Below, piece by piece: positions 1 through 7,857 of a stretch of DNA of 64,000 bases. The DNA is from Actinoplanes utahensis (GTDB lineage Bacteria; Actinomycetota; Actinomycetes; Mycobacteriales; Micromonosporaceae). A program made the position numbers and the translations under genes. Location of the stretch: NCBI RefSeq assembly GCF_016862455.1, contig NZ_BOMZ01000069.1:1-64000 (forward strand), read 5' to 3'. The notes under the pieces were generated by a model. That model had not been told where the DNA came from, searched no databases, and was given only the letters and a program-made list of their open reading frames with translations. How positions within the stretch are numbered: position 1 is the stretch's first letter; every line of letters begins with the position of its first letter.

Positions 1-460
1 CCCGGTCAGCAGGAGCGGTGCCGGCGGATGCTGAGACTACGGCGGAAGCGCCCATCCGATCATCAGCGGGTGGGGTAGTGGGTGCGGCCGAAACCGGGGC
101 GGAGGCGCTCACTCGGCCAGCCGGCGCCCCGGCGGAGACCGGTGCGGCGGAGACGGGTGCGGCGGAGACCGGCGCGGAGGCACTCACCCGAGCGGCGGGC
201 GGGCTGGACACGGACGCCGACGCCTTAACCGCCGGCACGTCCTCAGCCTGCTTCTCGGCCGACTCGCCGGTCTGCTTCTCGGCCGACTTCCCGGCCTGCT
301 TCGCGGCCGGTTCTTCAGCGGGCTTGCCGGCCGGTGCGGCCCACAGGGCTCCCGGTGCAGGTGGTGGCGGAGGAGCGTACCCCCCGGTGTCTTTCGCGGG
401 CGGCCGCGCAGCGGACGGCGTGTTGATCTCGCCGTCCCTGGTCGCCTGCTGCTCGTCCAT
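1..460 (-). CDS. Pro/Ala-rich protein, N-terminal part (runs off left edge)
   Basis: An open frame on the minus strand starts at ATG 460-458 and stays open to base 1, so only the first ~153 residues are seen. The start is supported by GGGAGG a few bases upstream (462-469). The visible part is low complexity: a short acidic start (MDEQQATRDGEINTP), a proline cluster, then Lys/Glu-Gln segments (EKQTGESAEKQ) and repeats of the type SASAPVSAAPVSAAP. No signal peptide or folded domain is visible. In actinobacteria such N-terminal tails often precede a membrane or enzymatic domain, which here would lie outside the window. Function unknown. Third-position GC is high, as expected of real coding sequence in this genome. 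Confidence 0.65.
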   Translation of the reverse strand, partial: MDEQQATRDGEINTPSAARPPAKDTGGYAPPPPPAPGALWAAPAGKPAEEPAAKQAGKSAEKQTGESAEKQAEDVPAVKASASVSSPPAARVSASAPVSAAPVSAAPVSAGAPAGRVSASAPVSAAPTTPPADDRMGASAVVSASAGTAPADR

Positions 461-636
461 GGGTCCTCCCGACCACCGCTGCCGACGCTCGGACGTCGGG
501 CGCAGACCTTAACCGTGCCATATCAGCCGGTGTGAGCACACCCGGCATCAACGTCAGCCGCCAAGCTACGAGAGTCCGATGGGTGACCGGCCGTTACGGG
601 CATATTTTTCCGGACAAGTACGACCCGGTTAACGGA

Positions 637-2379
637 CTATTCGCCACTCGAAGCACTGATCGACGACGCGCCACCCGAAGCCGACTGCTTCGTGGACGAC
701 GCGCTCCCCGACGACGACTGGGCCGTGGACGACGTGGTCTTGCCAGGGGAGGTGGTCTTGTCGGGTGTCGTGGTCGGTTCCGGCTCGACCGAGGCCGACG
801 TGGTCGTCGGCGCGGGGGTCGTCGTGGTGGTGTCCGGCGCCGGCGTGGTGGTCGTGGTGCCGGGGGCCGGGGTGGTCGTGGTGGTGCCGGGGTTCGGGTT
901 CGTTGTGGTGGTGCCGGGGTTCGGGTTTGTCGTGGTGGTGCCCGGCTTGGGTCCGGTGGTGGTGGTGCCCGGCTTCGGCCCGGTGGTGGTGGTGCCGGGC
1001 TTGGGTCCGGTGGTGGTGGTGCCGGGCTTGGGACCGGTCGTCGTGGTGCCCGGTTTCGGCGGCGTGCTCGAGCCGGGCGCCTTGGTGGTGGAGGTCGGCG
1101 ACGGGGACCTGGTCGGGGTGACGGGCTCGTCCGGGTCGGGCGCGCCGAGGTCGGGCAGCGCCGTGTCGCCCTCGATCGAGCCGAAGACCCGGGTGGCGCC
1201 GAAGAGGCGGGACCACCGGACGGGGGCGAGCCGGACGTTGAGGCCGGTCCGGGGGGCCTCGACCATCATGCCCTCACCCGCGTACATCGCGACGTGGTGA
1301 ATGCCGGTCCAACTGCTGGAGTTGCTGAAGAACAGCAGGTCGCCGGGGAGTAGCGAGTAGCGGGAGACGGACCGGTCGCGGGTCTGGTAGTACTGGTCGC
1401 GGGAGACCCGGACGAGCGGGTAACCGACACCGCGGTAGGCCGCGAACATCAGGCCGGAGCAGTCGTACTGATCCGGGCCCTCCTCGGACCAGACGTAGGG
1501 GTCGCCGCGCTGGGCCAGGGCGAACTGCAGCGCCTGGACGGCCCGCGGGTCCGCGCCGCGCCCGTCCGCGGTGCCACCCAGGATCTGCGAGCCGAGCTGC
1601 TGGTCGGTGAGGTTGGCGGCGGCCTCGGCCGCGTTGATCACGTCCCGGTTGGCCGCCTCGAGCGTCGCCTGGGCGGTCTGCTTGCTGGTGAGTGTGGCGT
1701 TCAGCGTGGTCCACTGCGTGAGCAGCGTCGAATAGCGCGTCTCGGCGGCCTGGTGGTCGGCGGTCGCGGCTTTCGCCGCCTCCTCGGCGGCGAGCACCCG
1801 CCGGGCGGCGGCCTCGTACGACGTGGAGTCGCCTCGCTGCATCCGGGACAGCGCATCCAGCTCGAGCAGCCCGGAGTCGAGCGCGCCGGGGGGCAGGGCG
1901 GCGGCCTGCTGGATGGTCGCGTCGGCGGCGGTCTCCGCCTCCTCGCGGGCCTGCTGCAGCGCCTGCTGGGTGTCGGTGACCCGCTGGGACGCCGCGGTGA
2001 CGTGTGTCTGGGCGAGGTCGCGGTCCTGGCCGGCGCGGACCAGCTGCTCACCGAGGGCGGTGATCTCGGCGCGGCCCTTCTCCACTTTCTGGAGGACCGG
2101 GCTGGCGACGCCGCCGGTGGTCAGCAGCGACGGGGTGGACGCCGTGGCAGTGGTGACGGGCGTGCCGGGCAGGACGAGAGCGCCGCTCAGGGTGGGGCGC
2201 GACCCGGAGGAGGGCACGCTCGCGGTGCCGGGTGCGGAGGCCGGGTCGGCGAGTGCCGGAATCGGCTGGAAGAGCGCTGCTATGGCCGCTGCAACCGCTG
2301 CTGAGCAGGCCAAAGGCCAGAGGCGTGAGTGCACGAAGCGCCTGAGTTGCGGGCGTCCGTACCGCGATGCCTTGCCCAT
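637..2379 (-). CDS. Secreted NlpC/P60 (C40) peptidoglycan hydrolase with coiled coil and Thr/Pro repeat tail
   Basis: A predicted secreted D,L-endopeptidase of the RipA type that cuts peptide stems of peptidoglycan. It has 580 residues. An N-terminal hydrophobic segment (about 20-44) ends at ALA-DP, a signal-peptide-like site. Residues ~95-265 are Ala/Gln/Glu-rich and probably coiled coil, as in RipA-like proteins where this part regulates activity. The NlpC/P60 domain spans ~280-400 with Cys307 in YDCSGL, His362 in IHHVAMY and Glu374 in VEAPRTG, spaced like the Cys-His-Glu triad of RipA. After the domain comes a Pro/Thr tail with about eight copies of PGTTTT-type units (residues ~440-525), then a Ser-rich end. 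It stands alone on the minus strand. The tail may span the wall or be glycosylated (inference). Confidence 0.9.
   Translation of the reverse strand: MGKASRYGRPQLRRFVHSRLWPLACSAAVAAAIAALFQPIPALADPASAPGTASVPSSGSRPTLSGALVLPGTPVTTATASTPSLLTTGGVASPVLQKVEKGRAEITALGEQLVRAGQDRDLAQTHVTAASQRVTDTQQALQQAREEAETAADATIQQAAALPPGALDSGLLELDALSRMQRGDSTSYEAAARRVLAAEEAAKAATADHQAAETRYSTLLTQWTTLNATLTSKQTAQATLEAANRDVINAAEAAANLTDQQLGSQILGGTADGRGADPRAVQALQFALAQRGDPYVWSEEGPDQYDCSGLMFAAYRGVGYPLVRVSRDQYYQTRDRSVSRYSLLPGDLLFFSNSSSWTGIHHVAMYAGEGMMVEAPRTGLNVRLAPVRWSRLFGATRVFGSIEGDTALPDLGAPDPDEPVTPTRSPSPTSTTKAPGSSTPPKPGTTTTGPKPGTTTTGPKPGTTTTGPKPGTTTTGPKPGTTTTNPNPGTTTTNPNPGTTTTTPAPGTTTTTPAPDTTTTTPAPTTTSASVEPEPTTTPDKTTSPGKTTSSTAQSSSGSASSTKQSASGGASSISASSGE
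805..1062 (-). repeat. In-frame tandem repeat encoding PKPGTTTTG-type units
   Basis: About eight 24-nt units inside the NlpC/P60 gene. The first four encode GPKPGTTTT, the next two NPNPGTTTT and the last ones TPAPGTTTT, so the array drifts in a directional way. Such arrays change length by slippage or recombination, and unit number may vary between strains. Confidence 0.8.
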
Positions 2380-2543
2380 GAGCTCCCCGTCCGCGCCGGT
2401 GTCGACCGTCGCTAGTCGTCCCTAATGGTTCATACCGCAAGGGCCGTACCGATGTCGATCGAATGAAGGTGAAAGCACGCTGAGATTTTTTCAGAACAGT
2501 GGTGCCAGGGGTGGCCAGAGTGGCGCGACGTACTCTCGACCGC

Positions 2544-3713
2544 ATGGATGCGGGGTTGAAGCGTGAGCTCGAGGCCAAGGTCTACGCCGGTGAGCGGCTG
2601 ACGCGCGAGGACGGCGTCGCGCTCTATGCCTGCGACGATCTGGCCTGGCTCGGCCGTCTCGCGCACCACCGGCGCACCGAGCTGAACGGCGACCGGGTGA
2701 TGTTCAACGTCAACCGGCACCTCAACCTCACCAACGTCTGCTCGGCCAGTTGCGCGTACTGCTCCTTCCAACGCAAGCCGGGTGAGAAGGACGCGTACAC
2801 GATGCGCATCGACGAGGCCGTTGCCAAGGCCAAGGAGATGGAGGACGAGCAGCTCACCGAGTTGCACATCGTCAACGGCCTGCACCCGAGCCTGCCCTGG
2901 CGCTATTACCCCAAGGTGCTGCGCGAGCTGAAGGCCGCGCTGCCGAACGTGAAGCTCAAGTGCTTCACCGCGACCGAGGTGCAGTGGTTCGAGAAGATCA
3001 GTGGCCTGCCGGCGAGTGCGATCCTGGATGAGCTGATGGACGCCGGGCTGGAGTCGCTGACCGGCGGCGGCGCGGAGATCTTCGACTGGGAGGTCCGGCA
3101 GCACATCGTGGATCACGAGTGTCACTGGGAGGACTGGTCGCGCATTCACCGGCTGGCCCACGAGAAGGGCATGAAGACCCCCGCGACCATGCTGTACGGG
3201 CACATCGAGGAGCCGCGGCACCGGGTGGACCACGTGATGCGCCTGCGGGAGCTCCAGGATGAGACCGGCGGGTTCGCGGTCTTCATCCCGCTGCGCTACC
3301 AGCACGACTTCCACGATTCGGCGGACGGCAAGATCCGCAACCGGATCCAGGACCGCACCACGATGGCCGCGCCGGCCGAGTCGCTGAAGACCTTCGCGGT
3401 GTCCCGTCTGATGTTCGACAACGTGCCGCACGTCAAGTGCTTCTGGGTCATGCACGGGCTGTCGGTGGCGCAACTCTCACTCAACTTCGGCGCCGACGAC
3501 TTGGACGGCTCGGTGGTGGAATACAAGATCACCCATGACGCCGATTCGTACGGGACGCCGCACACCATGCACCGCGACGACCTTCTTCACCTGATCTGGG
3601 ACGCCGGATTCCAGCCCGTGGAGCGGGACACTCGTTATCAGGTGGTACGGGAGTACGAGAAGGCGCCGTCGCTCGCCGAGCGGCGCAGCGAGCCCCAGAA
3701 GATCTGGGCCTGA
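2544..3713 (+). CDS. mqnE: Aminofutalosine synthase MqnE (radical SAM)
   Basis: Radical SAM enzyme of the futalosine menaquinone pathway; it joins the MqnA product (3-[(1-carboxyvinyl)oxy]benzoate) to the adenosyl part of SAM to give aminofutalosine. The 389-residue protein carries the cluster motif CSASCAYC (Cys66, Cys70, Cys73 from ATG 2544) after the family-typical NLTNVC lead. ATG 2544 was chosen because known actinobacterial MqnE proteins begin MDAGLKREL or very similar; the frame is open further upstream (to 2499), but that part has no family resemblance. No clear Shine-Dalgarno is seen. It is followed at short distance by two small membrane-protein genes, one of them DUF4229, a neighbour often found near menaquinone genes. 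mqnA and mqnC lie further right in this window; mqnB and mqnD are not in it. Confidence 0.95.
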   Translation: MDAGLKRELEAKVYAGERLTREDGVALYACDDLAWLGRLAHHRRTELNGDRVMFNVNRHLNLTNVCSASCAYCSFQRKPGEKDAYTMRIDEAVAKAKEMEDEQLTELHIVNGLHPSLPWRYYPKVLRELKAALPNVKLKCFTATEVQWFEKISGLPASAILDELMDAGLESLTGGGAEIFDWEVRQHIVDHECHWEDWSRIHRLAHEKGMKTPATMLYGHIEEPRHRVDHVMRLRELQDETGGFAVFIPLRYQHDFHDSADGKIRNRIQDRTTMAAPAESLKTFAVSRLMFDNVPHVKCFWVMHGLSVAQLSLNFGADDLDGSVVEYKITHDADSYGTPHTMHRDDLLHLIWDAGFQPVERDTRYQVVREYEKAPSLAERRSEPQKIWA

Positions 3714-3733
3714 GATCCGCGGACGGTGAGTCG

Positions 3734-4144
3734 ATGCCCCAGCTGAAGAAGGATGCGACCGGTCGTCTGGCGACGATCGGTGATCTGCTGGGTTCCGCCT
3801 TCGCGGGACTGGCCGTCGGCGCCGCTGTCCTGCTGGTCTTCGAGACCGTGCTGGCGCTGACCGGCCTGGGCGCGTTCGGCGAGTCGAACGGATGGCTGGT
3901 GCTGATCCTGCCGGTCTGGCTGTTCGTCGAGGAGTTCCGGGCCGAGGGCTTCGGTGCGCACCGGATCATGGTGGGTGCACTGGCCATCGGTTTCGGTGTC
4001 GCGGCCGGGATGACGGTGGCCGGTCTGGTGGCCGGGGTCGCTCCGGCCTTGGTCAGCGGCGGCAGCGGCGCCCTGACCGGTACGGTCGTGTACTGCCTGG
4101 TCTGGTTCTACGGCCTCCGGTGGCTCAGCCACCGGTCCGGCTGA
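3734..4144 (+). CDS. Small integral membrane protein, function unknown
   Basis: 136 residues starting MPQLKKDATGR, with a short basic head and about four hydrophobic segments (roughly 20-43, 50-66, 75-105, 112-130). It starts 20 bases after mqnE and is followed 12 bases later by the DUF4229 gene, so the three are probably one transcript. No enzyme motif is visible. The position between mqnE and a DUF4229 protein suggests a membrane role linked to quinone metabolism, but this is context only. Confidence 0.75.
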   Translation: MPQLKKDATGRLATIGDLLGSAFAGLAVGAAVLLVFETVLALTGLGAFGESNGWLVLILPVWLFVEEFRAEGFGAHRIMVGALAIGFGVAAGMTVAGLVAGVAPALVSGGSGALTGTVVYCLVWFYGLRWLSHRSG

Positions 4145-4156
4145 GGGAGATAACGC

Positions 4157-4474
4157 ATGAAGCCCGCCGTCAAGTACACGCTCGGCCGCCTCGGACTGTT
4201 TCTGGCGGTCTTCGTCGTGCTGTTCCTCCTGACGCCGTTGAACATCCTGGTCTGCGCGATGGTCGCCTTCGTCGGCTCGGCCGGCCTGTCGTTCATCCTG
4301 CTGCGCGGCTGGCGTGACGAGATGGCCGAGCAGCTCGGTGAGATCGCGGCCCGCCGCACGGCGGAGAAGGACCGGCTGCGGTCGGCGCTGGCCGGTGACG
4401 AGGACGCGGCGGCCGCCGGTGACCGGGTCACCGCCGCCGACATCGTGGAGCACCCGCGGCGCACCGGAGCCTGA
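4157..4474 (+). CDS. DUF4229 family two-helix membrane protein
   Basis: 105 residues. Two transmembrane helices (about 10-27 and 29-52) are separated by a very short turn and followed by the conserved RGWRDEMAEQL stretch and a charged cytoplasmic tail. This layout is typical of DUF4229, a small actinobacterial family commonly found beside menaquinone-pathway genes. A GGGAGATAACGC leader before ATG 4157 provides a ribosome site. Biochemical function is unknown. The gene closes the mqnE cluster, immediately upstream of the cobalamin riboswitch. Confidence 0.75.
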   Translation: MKPAVKYTLGRLGLFLAVFVVLFLLTPLNILVCAMVAFVGSAGLSFILLRGWRDEMAEQLGEIAARRTAEKDRLRSALAGDEDAAAAGDRVTAADIVEHPRRTGA

Positions 4475-4499
4475 AAAGCCGGTTGCCGTCCCGAACACC

Positions 4500-4630
4500 G
4501 GGTGGCCGTGGGTTAGCGTTTCAGGGACCGTGCCGCAGCGAAGCCGGTGTGAAACCGGAGCTGTCCCGCAACTGTGATCCCTGTCGGCCCTCATCCGGCC
4601 GGCCGGTCTAGCCAGGTCGCCTGGGCGCGG
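4500..4630 (+). promoter_or_regulatory. Cobalamin (B12) riboswitch
   Basis: The leader of the btu operon contains the conserved B12-box elements in order: GCCGGTGTGAAACCGG and CTGTCCCGCAACTGTGA (about 4543-4577) and the distal element GCCAGGTCGCCTGG (about 4611-4624). These match the adenosylcobalamin riboswitch core. Placement about 100 bases before a B12-type ABC importer is the classical arrangement, with ligand binding expected to shut off importer expression. The 5' limit is approximate. Confidence 0.93.
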
Positions 4631-4688
4631 TCGCGATTCAGCGCTCCCGGGGAGGGGCGCCTCGCGGGCGGCGGCCGGTGTGTCAGGC

Positions 4689-4723
4689 CCTGTCGGCGAA
4701 GCACCACATGCCCGGCCGACAGG
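4689..4723 (+). promoter_or_regulatory. RBS-sequestering hairpin, expression platform of the B12 riboswitch
   Basis: Bases 4689-4697 (CCTGTCGGC) are perfectly complementary to 4715-4723 (GCCGACAGG), a 9-bp stem with a 17-base loop. The 3' arm includes the first AGG of the AGGAGG ribosome site (4721-4726) of the downstream lipoprotein gene. This indicates control of translation initiation rather than a terminator; no T-run follows. Confidence 0.75.
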
Positions 4724-4730
4724 AGGACCC

Positions 4731-5657
4731 ATGAAACGCCTGCTCACGACCGCGACAGCGGCCACCGCTCTGTTCCTCGCCGGATGTGGCGGCAACGATC
4801 CGGCGCCCACCGCCACCGCGTCGGCTCCGGCCGCGGCGGCGTACCCGGTCACGGTCGGCGCCGTGACCCTGAACGCCCGGCCGGAGAAGATCGTCTCGCT
4901 GAGCCCGACGGCCACCGAGATGCTTTTCGCCATCGGCGCCGGTCCGCAGGTCGTCGCGGTCGACGACCAGTCGACGTACCCCGCCGAGGCGCCGAAGACC
5001 GACCTGTCCGGCTTCAAGCCGAACGCCGAGGCGATCGCCGCGAAGGACCCGGACCTGGTGGTGCTCTCCGGTGACGCCGACAACATCGTCGCCCAGCTCG
5101 GTAAGTTGTCGATTCCGGTCTTCGTGTCGCCGGCCGCCGCCTCCCTCGACGACACCTACCGGGAGATCACCGAGTTCGGCACGCTCACCGGCCACGCCGG
5201 TGAGGCCAAGGCGCTCAACGAGCGGATGGCCGCGGACATCGACCGGATCGTGAAGTCGGTTCCGGCCCGCACCAAGCCGCTGACGTACTACTACGAGCTG
5301 GGCCCGGACCTGTTCTCGGCGACCTCGAAGACCTTCATCGGCTCGGTCTTCACCCGCTTCGGCATGACCAACGTCGCCGACGCCGCCGACCCGGCCGGCA
5401 AGTTCGCCGGTTACCCTCAGCTCTCCCAGGAGTCGCTGGTCAGGTCGAATCCGGACACGATCTTCCTGGCCGACACCAAGTGCTGCCAGCAGTCGGCCGA
5501 GACGGTGAAGGCCCGGGCCGGCTGGTCCACGGTCACCGCGGTCTCGAAGGGGCAGATCTACCCGCTCGATGACGACATCGCCTCGCGCTGGGGTCCCCGT
5601 ACCGTCGATCTGTTCCAGGCGGTAGCCGACGCGGTCGGCAAGATTCCCCCCGCATGA
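4731..5657 (+). CDS. btuF: Cobalamin ABC transporter substrate-binding lipoprotein (BtuF-like)
   Basis: 308-residue extracytoplasmic binding protein. ATG 4731 follows AGGAGG with ideal spacing. The N-terminus has a basic head, hydrophobic stretch and lipobox LFLAGC, so it is lipid-anchored. Residues ~45-150 carry the periplasmic-binding TroA/BtuF fold signature (IVSLSPTATEMLFAIG, then PDLVVLSG) and the C-terminal lobe ends with GQIYPLDDDIASRWGPR. A Cys-Cys pair (DTKCCQQ) lies in the C-lobe. The upstream cobalamin riboswitch and the downstream FecCD permease and ATPase make vitamin B12 or a corrinoid precursor the likely ligand; by sequence alone a siderophore-type ligand could not be excluded. 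Its stop overlaps the permease start (ATGA). Confidence 0.9.
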   Translation: MKRLLTTATAATALFLAGCGGNDPAPTATASAPAAAAYPVTVGAVTLNARPEKIVSLSPTATEMLFAIGAGPQVVAVDDQSTYPAEAPKTDLSGFKPNAEAIAAKDPDLVVLSGDADNIVAQLGKLSIPVFVSPAAASLDDTYREITEFGTLTGHAGEAKALNERMAADIDRIVKSVPARTKPLTYYYELGPDLFSATSKTFIGSVFTRFGMTNVADAADPAGKFAGYPQLSQESLVRSNPDTIFLADTKCCQQSAETVKARAGWSTVTAVSKGQIYPLDDDIASRWGPRTVDLFQAVADAVGKIPPA

Positions 5658-6709
5658 GTTCGCGCCGGCCCGCCGGGCTGCGCCCGGTGTGGCTGGCGGC
5701 GGGTGTGCTGACGGTACTGGTCTCGGTGGTTCTGGGCCTCGCCTTCGGCTCGGTCTCCCTGCCGCCCGGCGGTGTCGCGGTGGAGATGCTCAACCTCATT
5801 CCGGGGGTACGGCTGAACAGCGGCCTCACCGAACGTGAGGTGGCCATCCTGACCCAGCTCCGGCTCCCGCGCGTGGTCCTCGGCCTGATCGTCGGCGCGA
5901 TGCTGGCCATGGCCGGCGCCGCGTACCAGGGCGCCTTCCGCAACCCGCTGGCCGACCCGCACCTGCTCGGCGTGGCCGCCGGGGCCGGGCTCGCGGTGAC
6001 CGTGGTGATCGTTCTCGGGGCGACGGCGAAGGGCGGCACCACCGAACTGCCGATCGGCGTGCCGATGGCCGGGTTCGCCGGTGCGCTCGGTGCGGTCGCA
6101 CTGACCTGGCTGCTCGGCGCGGCCGGCGGCCGGGACCGGTCCCCGGCGACGTTGATCCTCGCCGGGGTGGCCGTGTCGGCGTTCCTGTCCGCGGCCCAGA
6201 CCTATCTGCTGCAACGGCACGTCGAGTCGCTGCGCGAGGTGTACTCCTGGCTGCTCGGGCGGCTCGCCACGGCGGGCTGGCACGACGTGCTGGTGGTGCT
6301 GCCGTACGCGGTGATCACCGCCGCGATCGTCCTGGCCCACCGCCGTGAGCTGGACGTCCTGACCGTCGGCGACGCCGAGGCGACCAGTCTGGGCCTGCAT
6401 CCGGAACGCAGCCGGTACCTGCTGATCCTCGCGGCGTCGCTGGGGTCGGCCGCCGCGGTCAGCGTCTCCGGGCTGATCGGTTTCGTCGGGATCATCGTGC
6501 CGCACACGCTGCGGCTGCTGGCCGGTCCGAGCTATCGGGGCCTGCTGCCGCTGTCGATGCTGTTCGGGGCGGCGTTCCTGGCGCTGACCGACCTGCTGGC
6601 GCGGACCATGGGCGGCGAGGCGGAGATCCCGATCGGCGTGATCACCGCGTTCCTGGGGGCGCCCTTCTTCGTCCTGGTGCTGCGTACCAGCCGGGCGGCG
6701 CCGGTATGA
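5654..6709 (+). CDS. btuC: Cobalamin ABC transporter permease (FecCD/BtuC family)
   Basis: 351 residues with about ten hydrophobic segments, the size and layout of BtuC/FecCD permeases. Family landmarks are RLPRVVLGLIVGAMLAMAG followed by YQGAFRNPLADPHLLGV, and near the C-terminus SGLIGFVGIIVPHTLRL, the loop that contacts the ATPase. It overlaps btuF and btuD by 4 bases on each side, implying translational coupling. It forms the membrane channel of the B12 importer. Confidence 0.95.
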   Translation: MSSRRPAGLRPVWLAAGVLTVLVSVVLGLAFGSVSLPPGGVAVEMLNLIPGVRLNSGLTEREVAILTQLRLPRVVLGLIVGAMLAMAGAAYQGAFRNPLADPHLLGVAAGAGLAVTVVIVLGATAKGGTTELPIGVPMAGFAGALGAVALTWLLGAAGGRDRSPATLILAGVAVSAFLSAAQTYLLQRHVESLREVYSWLLGRLATAGWHDVLVVLPYAVITAAIVLAHRRELDVLTVGDAEATSLGLHPERSRYLLILAASLGSAAAVSVSGLIGFVGIIVPHTLRLLAGPSYRGLLPLSMLFGAAFLALTDLLARTMGGEAEIPIGVITAFLGAPFFVLVLRTSRAAPV

Positions 6710-7476
6710 GCGCCATCGAGGTGGCCGGCCTGACCGTGCGGCTCGACGACAAGGTCATCGTCGATCGTGTCGACCTGGACGTGGCCTCCGGCGAGTGGGT
6801 CACCGTCATCGGGCCGAACGGGGCCGGCAAGTCGACCGCGCTGCGGGCGATCGGTGGGCTGTTGCCGTTCGGCGGGACGGTCCGGTGGCACGGGCAGGCG
6901 GTGGACACGATGCACCGGCGGGAACGGGCCAAGGCGGTGGCCATGGTGCTGCAGTCGCCGGTGGTGCCGCCGGCCATGCGGGTCTTCGACTATGTGCTGC
7001 TGGGGCGTACCCCCTATGTTCCTCCGCTGGGCCGGGAGTCGGCCGCCGATCTGGCTGCCGCCGAGGAGGTGCTCGCCGCGCTGGACCTGACGCCGTTCGC
7101 CGGCCGTCGCCTCGACAAGATCTCCGGCGGCGAGCGGCAGCGCGTCTTCCTGGCCCGCGCGCTCGCCCAGGGCGCCGGGATCCTGCTGCTGGACGAGCCG
7201 ACCAGCGCCCTCGACATCGGCCATCAGCAGGAGGTGCTGGAGCTGGTCGACCGGCTGCGCGCCGAACGGGGCCTGACCGTGCTCGCCACCATGCACGACC
7301 TGACGACCGCCGGGGAGTACGCCGACCGGATGGTCCTGCTGGCCGGTGGCCGAGTGGTCGCGGCCGGAACCCCGGGAGAGGTTCTGACCGAGGACAACCT
7401 GGCCGCGCATTATCGGGTGAAGGTCCGGATCATTCCGGGGGATCACGGTCCGCTGGTGGTCGCCGTACGCGGATGA
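6706..7476 (+). CDS. btuD: Cobalamin ABC transporter ATPase (BtuD-like)
   Basis: 256-residue ATP-binding subunit. Walker A is GPNGAGKS (residues ~38-45), the signature is ISGGERQRV, Walker B is ILLLDEPTSALD and the switch histidine is in ATMHDL. Overlap with btuC (ATGA at 6706) and the riboswitch-led operon assign it to the corrinoid importer. The C-terminal tail after residue ~230 is short, as in FecE/BtuD-type proteins. Confidence 0.93.
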   Translation: MSAIEVAGLTVRLDDKVIVDRVDLDVASGEWVTVIGPNGAGKSTALRAIGGLLPFGGTVRWHGQAVDTMHRRERAKAVAMVLQSPVVPPAMRVFDYVLLGRTPYVPPLGRESAADLAAAEEVLAALDLTPFAGRRLDKISGGERQRVFLARALAQGAGILLLDEPTSALDIGHQQEVLELVDRLRAERGLTVLATMHDLTTAGEYADRMVLLAGGRVVAAGTPGEVLTEDNLAAHYRVKVRIIPGDHGPLVVAVRG

Positions 7477-7553
7477 TCTCAGCAACCGGAACGCAACCGG
7501 CTCGCGCCCGTTTCGCACTCCTCGGATTCCTCAAGTCTGACGAAGTGGAGGGC

Positions 7554-7823
7554 ATGACGGACACGATGGTTGTCGAGATCGCCCTGCAGGCCATGACGAT
7601 CGCCGCGAAGATGTCAGCTCCGGTGCTGCTCACCGCCCTTGCGGTCGGTTTCGCCATCTCGCTGTTCCAGTCGGTCACCCAGATCCAGGAGGCGACGCTC
7701 TCCTTCGTCCCGAAGGCGATCGCGATCGGCGCGGTCCTGCTGCTGGCCGGCAACTGGATGCTCCGCGAGATGATGACGTACACGACCCAGCTGTTCGAGA
7801 AGATCCCCAGCCTGCTCGGCTGA
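7554..7823 (+). CDS. fliQ: Flagellar/type III export apparatus protein FliQ, isolated gene
   Basis: 89 residues, the normal FliQ length, beginning MTDTMVVEIALQAM at ATG 7554 behind GTGGAG. Two transmembrane helices flank the hallmark VTQIQEATLSFVPK loop, which is diagnostic of the FliQ/SctS family. FliQ forms part of the export gate with FliP and FliR. None of these, nor any other flagellar gene, is nearby: the left neighbour is the B12 importer (77-base gap) and the right neighbour is a convergent VOC gene. Third-position GC matches the neighbours. It may complement a flagellar cluster elsewhere in the genome or be a displaced or duplicate copy. Confidence 0.9.
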   Translation: MTDTMVVEIALQAMTIAAKMSAPVLLTALAVGFAISLFQSVTQIQEATLSFVPKAIAIGAVLLLAGNWMLREMMTYTTQLFEKIPSLLG

Positions 7824-7828
7824 TCGGA

Positions 7829-7857
7829 GATGAGGCCGCCCGAGGGGCGGCCTCATC
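7829..7857. terminator. Bidirectional terminator between fliQ and the VOC gene
   Basis: Perfect 13-bp stem: 7829-7841 pairs with 7845-7857 around a 3-base GAG loop. It lies 5 bases after the fliQ stop and overlaps the last codons and stop of the convergent VOC gene, so it can serve both strands. Only a weak T-run follows, as is usual in actinobacteria. Confidence 0.85.

Noticed and set aside
2380..2543. Possible c-di-AMP riboswitch before the NlpC/P60 gene
   Set aside because: These riboswitches often precede wall hydrolases in actinobacteria, but the conserved core could not be found in the available ~160 bases.
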